Below, in pieces: positions 5,571-10,327 of a stretch of 10,327 bases of DNA. Every line of letters begins with the position of its first letter. Within the stretch, counting starts at the first letter, position 1. Location of the stretch: positions 1 to 10,327 of the forward strand of contig CAQUBD010000020.1 of the NCBI GenBank assembly GCA_948891265.1, written 5' to 3'. The notes beneath the pieces are model-generated. The model saw nothing but the letters and a program-made list of their open reading frames with translations. It was not told the origin of the DNA and did not search any database. The position numbers were made by a program, and so were the translations under genes. The stretch comes from an uncultured Clostridia bacterium. GTDB taxonomy: Bacteria; Bacillota; Clostridia; TANB77; CAG-508.

Positions 5571-7046
5571 TTATTTAATCTTTTCATTTATAATATTTCT
5601 TACAATAATTCTTTCATCAAAAGGATATTTAACACCATTTATTTCTTGATAAGGTTCATGTCCTTTTCCTGCTAAAATAATTATATCCTTCTTATTTGCC
5701 ATTTTAATTGCATGTTCAATAGCATGTGTTCTGTCTATCACAACTTCATATTTTCCTTTTGTCTTTTTTATTCCTTCTTCTATTTGGTAAACTATTTTAT
5801 CAGGTTCTTCTGTTCTGGGATTGTCTGATGTTATTATTGTATAATCAGCAATTTTGCCTGATATTTCGCCCATTATAGGTCTTTTCCCAGAATCCCTATC
5901 TCCTCCACAGCCAAATACTGAAATTACTCTACCTCTTGTATATGCTTTAGCAGCTTGTAATATATTCTGTAAGCTTTCTGGTGAATGTGCATAATCTACC
6001 ATTATAGTTAATTCCATTTTATTGTCTATCAATTCTGACCTTCCTGGAACTCTAACTTCTTCTAACGCTTCTTTTATTATCTCTGATGAAATTCCAAATT
6101 TTTGCGCAACACAGATTGCTGCTAATGAGTTATAAACACTAAATCTTCCTGGTATCCCTGTTTTTACTCTTTCATTTCTATCTGTTATTTTAACTCTAAA
6201 ATCTACATATGAATTTGTAATAGTTATATCCTTTGCTAAAACATTTGCAAAATTGTCTATTCCATATGTTACTATATTGCTATCTGGAAATAATCTTGGA
6301 ATTTTTGCAGAATATAAATCATCTGCATTCACAATTCCCGTTTTACACATTTCAAATAATTTCAATTTTGAATTGAAATAATCTTGCATATCTGGATGTT
6401 CTTTTTCACTTATATGATCTTCTGAAAAGTTTGTAAATAAAACTATATCAAATTGACATCCATCAACTCTATGCAATTTTAAACTTTGTGAAGAAACTTC
6501 CATTACTGCTACTTCTACACCTTCGTCTACCATTTGTCTAAATATTTGTTGCAATTCTAAGCTCTCTGGTGTTGTTCTATCATTATCTTTTATTTTCTTT
6601 CCATTTATATATGTTGCAATTGTTCCTATTAATCCAACTTTTTTCCCAGCTTTTTCTAATATTTCTTTAATCATAAATGTTGTTGTTGTCTTTCCTTTTG
6701 TTCCAGTAACTCCTATTAGTTTTAATTGTGCTGATGGATTTCCATAAAAATTTGATGAACATACTGCTAATGCTTCTCTTGTATCTTTAACCATTAATAT
6801 CGTTACATCTTCAGGTATACTTAAAGATTTTAAATCGCATCCTATTTCTAACATTACACAGCTAGCTCCATTCTCAATTGCTTTTTCCACAAATTGATGA
6901 CCATCTGTTGAAAATCCCTTTATAGCTATGAACATATATCCTTCTTTAATTTCTCTTGAATCCTTTTCAATTCCTTTTATATCAAGATTTACATTTCCTT
7001 TTGCTTTTATTCCTTCTAATCCTATTAATATTTTTTTTAATTCCAT
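5571..7046 (-). CDS. murE: MurE, UDP-MurNAc-L-Ala-D-Glu:meso-diaminopimelate ligase
   Basis: Cytoplasmic ATP-dependent ligase (EC 6.3.2.13) adding the third residue to the peptidoglycan stem peptide. At 491 residues it is full length. The N-terminal UDP-binding domain is followed by the ATP loop GVTGTKGKTTTT (112-123), a central-domain NFSEDHISEK region, the YFNSKLKLF segment whose Lys227 should be the carbamylated lysine, the HSPES motif (354-358), and the C-terminal domain with DNPRTEEP (408-415). DNPR is the established signature for meso-diaminopimelate; lysine-adding enzymes differ here. ATG 7046 follows GGAGG at 11 bases, slightly long. A nearer ATG overlapping the end of GGAGGG is out of frame. 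It is the first gene of the wall operon, and the 226-base repeat region separates it from mraY. Confidence 0.96.
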   Translation of the reverse strand: MELKKILIGLEGIKAKGNVNLDIKGIEKDSREIKEGYMFIAIKGFSTDGHQFVEKAIENGASCVMLEIGCDLKSLSIPEDVTILMVKDTREALAVCSSNFYGNPSAQLKLIGVTGTKGKTTTTFMIKEILEKAGKKVGLIGTIATYINGKKIKDNDRTTPESLELQQIFRQMVDEGVEVAVMEVSSQSLKLHRVDGCQFDIVLFTNFSEDHISEKEHPDMQDYFNSKLKLFEMCKTGIVNADDLYSAKIPRLFPDSNIVTYGIDNFANVLAKDITITNSYVDFRVKITDRNERVKTGIPGRFSVYNSLAAICVAQKFGISSEIIKEALEEVRVPGRSELIDNKMELTIMVDYAHSPESLQNILQAAKAYTRGRVISVFGCGGDRDSGKRPIMGEISGKIADYTIITSDNPRTEEPDKIVYQIEEGIKKTKGKYEVVIDRTHAIEHAIKMANKKDIIILAGKGHEPYQEINGVKYPFDERIIVRNIINEKIK

Positions 7047-7107
7047 TTAGAATCATCCCTCCAATTTAATATATCTTATAGACAAAATTCCACCTATAAT
7101 TTTTATT

Positions 7108-7136
7108 ATTATATAACTAATTTGTTTTTTTGTATA
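7108..7136 (-). promoter_or_regulatory. Candidate promoter of the murE-mraY-ftsW-murG-kinase operon
   Basis: Minus-strand -10 TATAAT (7113-7108) is perfect; 17 bases upstream is TATACA (7136-7131), a four-of-six match to the -35. Transcription would start near 7101, giving a leader of about 55 bases before murE. In sequence this AT-rich, chance -10 matches are common, so the call is moderate. Confidence 0.4.
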
Positions 7137-7310
7137 GAGTTTTTAGGAATTCTTTATATTTAATTCTATTATTATAATATTTTTTTATTCTATTTCTTTA
7201 CTATTTATTCTAAAATTCCCTAAAGCATTTAGATATCAATATTTTATTGGATTATATTTCGACTTTTTTCTATTAATTTTCAGTTTGTTTTTTACAACTC
7301 AATGACAAAT

Positions 7311-7346
7311 ATTACACTTTTATTACATTTTTATTACAAAAAGTGT
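7311..7346. repeat. Three 11-base-phased ATTACA repeats with an inverted repeat
   Basis: ATTACA starts at 7311, 7322 and 7333, exactly 11 bases apart, so each faces the same side of the helix. The reverse complement TGTAAT lies at 7354-7359, inside the promoter spacer. Overlapping this, ACACTTTT (7314-7321) and AAAAGTGT (7339-7346) form an 8-bp inverted repeat ending at the -35. This could be a regulator site or an A/T-tract UP element. No known operator is recognised. Confidence 0.45.
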
Positions 7347-7374
7347 TGACATCTGTAATATCTTAAATTATAAT
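7346..7374 (+). promoter_or_regulatory. Perfect sigma-A promoter of the 54-residue gene
   Basis: TTGACA (7346-7351), a 17-base spacer and TATAAT (7369-7374) match consensus at every position. Transcription should start near 7381, leaving a leader of about 72 bases before the ATG at 7454. It is the strongest-looking promoter on the right side of the window. Confidence 0.8.
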
Positions 7375-7453
7375 TAAATTATAAAAGATAAAAATTGTTA
7401 TACATAAGCTAAAATTTTATAAAATACACGAAAGAACAAAGGAGTTGATTATT

Positions 7454-7618
7454 ATGGATACTCGTGAATATAAACCAGTTTCAAATTGTCTAGCATTAAC
7501 AGTTAGAAAAGAACATAGATTAGTTGTTATTAAAAAGTTTACTTCTAATACAGTTCGTATTTCTTGGAAAACTTTACTATATGTCCTATTTTTAACAATC
7601 GCAAATGTTTTTGTTTAG
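7454..7618 (+). CDS. Small protein of 54 residues, probably membrane-associated, unrecognised
   Basis: The reading frame runs ATG 7454 to TAG 7616-7618. It has its own perfect promoter, an AAAGGAG ribosome binding site 9 bases before the ATG, and a strong terminator beginning 18 bases after the stop. The product begins MDTREYKPVSNCLALTVRKE. It then has a basic and hydrophobic middle (HRLVVIKKF, 21-29), an ISWK turn and a hydrophobic tail from about residue 40 (TLLYVLFLTIANVFV) that could insert in or lie on the membrane. One cysteine (residue 12) and no known motif. I do not recognise the family. The full set of expression signals makes it very likely to be a real, strongly expressed gene. 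Confidence 0.78.
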   Translation: MDTREYKPVSNCLALTVRKEHRLVVIKKFTSNTVRISWKTLLYVLFLTIANVFV

Positions 7619-7636
7619 ATATAATATATATATTTT

Positions 7637-7672
7637 ATCGCCTTAATAACTGAATTAGGGCGATTTTTGTTG
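7637..7672 (+). terminator. Rho-independent terminator of the 54-residue gene
   Basis: ATCGCCTTAAT (7637-7647) pairs with ATTAGGGCGAT (7654-7664) through 11 bp including one G-U pair, with a 6-base loop, followed by TTTTTGTT. The GC-rich base of the stem stands out in this AT-rich sequence. Confidence 0.85.
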
Positions 7673-7698
7673 ACTTTTAATAAATTTTATAATAAAAT
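7670..7698 (+). promoter_or_regulatory. Promoter of the 175-residue membrane protein gene
   Basis: TTGACT (7670-7675), 17-base spacer and TAAAAT (7693-7698). It overlaps the T-run of the preceding terminator, and transcription would start near 7705, about 19 bases before the ATG. A perfect TATAAT at 7688-7693 is only 12 bases from this -35 and so is a less likely -10. Confidence 0.55.
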
Positions 7699-7723
7699 TT
7701 ATGTGCACTAAAGGGGGATAAAA

Positions 7724-8251
7724 ATGAAAAGTCAAAATGCAAAAAGATTTAAAGAAAAATCAAATATAAATAAAACAAATAAATCTATTGGTACTAATAG
7801 ATTTAAAGAATCACCTAATAAAAAAAGTTATATTTTTATTATTATATTACTAATTATACTTATTACTATAGCTTTATACTATACTTTTTTTTACAAAAAT
7901 ATTAAAAGCACTTTTGACAATAATTCAATTATTGATGAAAAAACTAGAGTTTTAGATTTGGAAAATGGCACTAAAAAAATTACTAATTATGAAACTTTGG
8001 AAGCTTCTAATTTAAAAATTAAAGTTGACGAGGGACAATCTTCAGTTTCTATAACCATTAAAAATACTTCTTCTGAAATATGTCCAAAATTAATTTTATC
8101 CATTTTGCTTGTTGATTCTAAAAACGAATCAGTTATAACTTTTGATGCGTACACATCTGAAATAGAACCTAATAAAGAGCAAATTTTACAAATGTATACA
8201 AAACAAGATATATCGCATATTTCTGATTTCAAAATAAAAATAAAAGATTAG
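7724..8251 (+). CDS. Single-pass membrane protein with an exported FxLYD-like domain
   Basis: A 175-residue protein with a basic cytoplasmic start containing two RFKE segments (8-11 and 26-29), one membrane segment (about 36-57) and an outside part. The last 80 residues (about 95-175) alternate polar and hydrophobic in the way of a small beta-sandwich: SNLKIKVDEGQSSVSITIKN, a segment rich in LxLSIxLxDS, then DISDFKIKIKD-like strands. This resembles the FxLYD-type domains common on Gram-positive surface lipoproteins and membrane proteins. The likeness is by pattern only, and no enzyme motif is seen. ATG follows AAGGGGG (7711-7717) at 6 bases. It has its own promoter and shares a bidirectional terminator with the converging surface protein gene. 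The function is unknown. Confidence 0.85.
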   Translation: MKSQNAKRFKEKSNINKTNKSIGTNRFKESPNKKSYIFIIILLIILITIALYYTFFYKNIKSTFDNNSIIDEKTRVLDLENGTKKITNYETLEASNLKIKVDEGQSSVSITIKNTSSEICPKLILSILLVDSKNESVITFDAYTSEIEPNKEQILQMYTKQDISHISDFKIKIKD

Positions 8252-8274
8252 AAAATTCTAATCTTTTATTTTTT
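8237..8274. terminator. Bidirectional terminator between two converging genes
   Basis: AAAATAAAAGATTAG (8237-8251) and CTAATCTTTTATTTT (8258-8272) form a 15-bp stem with a 6-base loop. T-runs follow on both strands, so it can stop transcription from the 175-residue gene (plus) and from the surface protein gene (minus). The left arm overlaps the last codons and stop of the 175-residue gene. Confidence 0.8.
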
Positions 8275-8277
8275 ATA

Positions 8278-10327
8278 TTAGTTATTAGGAATATAATAAT
8301 CTAACTCTAATTTTCCAGATAAATCTGATATTCCATTGTCATTTCTTAAACATTCATTTAAATCCCATCTTAAAACTTTATTTGTAGTATCATACTTAAT
8401 TCCATATTTTGCTAAATCGTTTGCTGAATTACAAGTAATTATTGGTGTTCCATTTCTTTTTATAACTAATGGTCTATTAAATGTTATTGCTTTAGATGTT
8501 TTTGCAACTATTTCTCCTGATTCTATATTTGCAACTAAATTTGTTCCATTTTGTTTTGCATCTCCTGTTTTTCTATCAACTGGATCAGTTTTTGTAGCAT
8601 CTAATATTGACTTAAACTTTTCAATAAGTTCTGCTTGATTTCCTGCTGTATATAATTTATCAGATGTTCCCTTAGTTGATGTTGATATTGTAGTTAGGTT
8701 AGCATCTGCTTTTTGTTCATTTCCAAATCTTATACAATATATATCATCTGCATTTTGTTTTAAAGTATTTAAGTTTGATAGTTCCTTATCATTAATAGCT
8801 CCATCTCCTAAAACTATTACAATATTTTTATTATTATTTTCCTTTTTGTAATTAACTATTTGAGTATTAGCTTTTTCTAATGCTGGATTAATGTATGTAG
8901 CTAATCCTTCAATTCTTGAACCAATAGAAATATTTTCTACCTTAGTTAATAATGAAGCATGATTTGCTGATGTTCCTGAACCTACTTCAATAGTACCTGT
9001 TTTAATATTATTATCTAATATCTCATAATATTTTCCATCTGTTGCCTGTTTAACATTTCTGCTATTAACTGTATTTCCTTCTGAATCTTTATATGTTACT
9101 CCTTGCCAGAAATAATCTGGTTCAACCACTGTTAATGGTCCTCTTCCTATCTTATATTCATTTTTTGTTACTGATATTTCATTATTAAATGTTATAACAC
9201 TCATATTTGTATTAGTCATTTTTGGATCACTATAAATCTCTGTAATAAATTGTTTTGTAGCTTGTTTAGCCGCATATATTCTAGTTTTACTTACATCACC
9301 AGGTGCTACATAATAACTATCGCTATTTTTATAAGTTACTCCATTTACTGGATCATTCATACTTGATGAGTTATCCATAATGAATATAATATTTAAGTTA
9401 TCAGCATCTTTTCCTTCTGTTATTTCTTTAACAGTTACTGTTTTGTCATTTACTTTTGTTTTAGCATTATTAGAATCTGTTGTTGTTATTGTTTCATCTC
9501 CAAATTTAGCTGTTGCATTATTTACAATATTTTCTCCTATTGTATCTATTTTAACTTTTGCATTAAATGTTAATGTCTTTGTACCTTTTGCATTTACTTG
9601 TGCAATATTCCATGTAATCTTTCCTTTTTCATATTTTCCATCGTCAGAAATATTACTTATTTTTGTCATATCTAATTGTTGTGGTAATTCATCTGATACT
9701 ACTACATTAGTTGCTTCTCTCATTCCTGTATTTGTTACTGTAATAGTATAGCTTATTGTTTCTCCATTATTTATTACTTTTACAGCTTCTTTCTTAATTG
9801 ATAACTCTGGTCTTGTATAATATACATTTATTATATTCTTTGCTAATCCTATAACTAAAGGCATTTTCTTATCTGCACTTGTTGTTTCTTCTTTATCAAA
9901 TGTATATTCTTTACCTTTATAATTTGTTTTTGGTGTATATCCACTTATTATTGTTCCATAAGATGCTTTAAATGTTTCATTAACATCTGCAAGTTTTCCA
10001 TTATAATAATAATTTACAGTATATTCACAATCTTTTGCTTTATATATAAAGTTTATTATATTTTTGCTTTCATCTGCACTTATTTTTATTGTTTGTGAAG
10101 TTTTACTTGCATCAACTAATTCATATCCTTCAATAGCTTTTGCATTTTCAGTTACTTCTGTATCAAATAATTTCTTTTCTCCAATTTTTGAATTTGATAT
10201 TGGGTTGTTATCTTCATCTAAGTAATTTACTGTATATCCAAATGAATCTTTTATATAGTATACTTTTACTACATGTAATGTTTCATCTGTTTCTACATTT
10301 TCTAATACACTATAGCTTAAGTTTCCT
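8278..10327 (-). CDS. Large secreted or surface protein: MucBP-like repeats, DUF11-type domain, vWFA domain (5' end outside window)
   Basis: The frame is open to the right edge, so the start is missing; 682 residues are visible. Numbered from the edge, the tail of one repeat (1-28) is followed by two MucBP-like repeats (about 29-98 and 100-170). Each starts YTVNY and ends in an NIIN(F/V)xY-type strand. Next comes a DUF11-type beta-sandwich (172-285: LSIKKEA…ISYTITVTNTG…VVVSDELP) and then a von Willebrand factor A domain (about 312-580). Its metal-binding site is complete: DxSxS at Asp318, Ser320 and Ser322, Thr477 in LATYINPAL, and Asp508 in VLGDGAIND. A final beta-rich segment ends DYYIPNN. 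Such proteins mediate adhesion or sit at pilus tips. Unusually, there is no LPXTG sorting signal or C-terminal membrane segment, so the protein is either released, held by unseen N-terminal parts, or shortened. An ATG at 9864 lies mid-repeat and is not the real start. Confidence 0.88.
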   Translation of the reverse strand, partial: GNLSYSVLENVETDETLHVVKVYYIKDSFGYTVNYLDEDNNPISNSKIGEKKLFDTEVTENAKAIEGYELVDASKTSQTIKISADESKNIINFIYKAKDCEYTVNYYYNGKLADVNETFKASYGTIISGYTPKTNYKGKEYTFDKEETTSADKKMPLVIGLAKNIINVYYTRPELSIKKEAVKVINNGETISYTITVTNTGMREATNVVVSDELPQQLDMTKISNISDDGKYEKGKITWNIAQVNAKGTKTLTFNAKVKIDTIGENIVNNATAKFGDETITTTDSNNAKTKVNDKTVTVKEITEGKDADNLNIIFIMDNSSSMNDPVNGVTYKNSDSYYVAPGDVSKTRIYAAKQATKQFITEIYSDPKMTNTNMSVITFNNEISVTKNEYKIGRGPLTVVEPDYFWQGVTYKDSEGNTVNSRNVKQATDGKYYEILDNNIKTGTIEVGSGTSANHASLLTKVENISIGSRIEGLATYINPALEKANTQIVNYKKENNNKNIVIVLGDGAINDKELSNLNTLKQNADDIYCIRFGNEQKADANLTTISTSTKGTSDKLYTAGNQAELIEKFKSILDATKTDPVDRKTGDAKQNGTNLVANIESGEIVAKTSKAITFNRPLVIKRNGTPIITCNSANDLAKYGIKYDTTNKVLRWDLNECLRNDNGISDLSGKLELDYYIPNN

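Larger units (their letters stand above)
7047..7453. other. Divergent intergenic region between murE and the 54-residue gene
   Basis: About 400 bases of very AT-rich DNA with no credible protein gene. It holds a weak promoter for murE near 7108-7136 (minus), a perfect promoter for the small gene at 7346-7374 (plus), and three phased ATTACA repeats with an inverted repeat just upstream of the latter. Between about 7140 and 7310 nothing is seen beyond A/T runs. Confidence 0.7.

Noticed and set aside
5191..5649. Plus-strand frames of up to 152 codons across the murE-mraY gap
   Set aside because: They run antisense through mraY and the repeat block and into murE. Their residues come from translated repeats and antisense membrane-segment codons.
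9862..9864. ATG at 9864 as the start of the surface protein
   Set aside because: The frame is open to the right edge with continuous MucBP-like repeat sequence. This Met lies inside a repeat and has no ribosome binding site or signal peptide after it.

Overview
The window looks like chromosomal DNA from a very AT-rich, low-GC Gram-positive bacterium, most likely an uncharacterised member of the Clostridia. The grounds are the extreme A+T codon use, strong AGGAGG-type ribosome binding sites, TTGACA/TATAAT promoters, a MurE with the DNPR signature for meso-diaminopimelate, and surface proteins of Gram-positive type. No species can be named from the sequence alone.

Layout. Positions 1-727 hold no protein gene. 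Read on the minus strand, they look like the front of a ribosomal RNA operon: a weak terminator for the gene upstream, three sigma-A-type promoters in series, a boxA-like segment, a highly structured leader, and at the left edge what appear to be the first ~13 bases of 16S rRNA. Positions 728-7046 are a minus-strand division and cell wall operon transcribed murE, mraY, ftsW, murG, then a sensor histidine kinase gene whose start overlaps the end of murG. murF and murD, often part of this cluster, are absent. A 226-base gap between murE and mraY contains a composite direct repeat. ftsW carries a one-base frameshift 26 codons before its proper end. Positions 7047-7453 are a divergent promoter region. 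On the plus strand follow a 54-residue small-protein gene with its own consensus promoter and terminator, and a 175-residue single-pass membrane protein gene. The latter converges, across a shared bidirectional terminator, on a large minus-strand surface protein gene that runs off the right edge.

How the genes work together. MurE adds the third stem-peptide residue to the UDP-MurNAc precursor, MraY links the finished MurNAc-pentapeptide to undecaprenyl phosphate (lipid I), MurG adds GlcNAc (lipid II), and FtsW polymerises lipid II at the division septum. The histidine kinase is translationally coupled to murG, so it is probably made along with the lipid II enzymes; no response regulator is visible. 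The rRNA operon lies immediately downstream in the same direction, so wall synthesis and ribosome synthesis genes are co-oriented neighbours. The right-hand genes are cell-surface or membrane functions with no evident link to the operon.

Most notable: the ftsW frameshift, the duplicated rRNA-leader hairpins with compensatory base changes, the composite repeat between murE and mraY, the murG-coupled orphan kinase, and the 54-residue gene with phased ATTACA repeats in front of its promoter. No CRISPR array, tRNA, transposase or complete mobile element was found.
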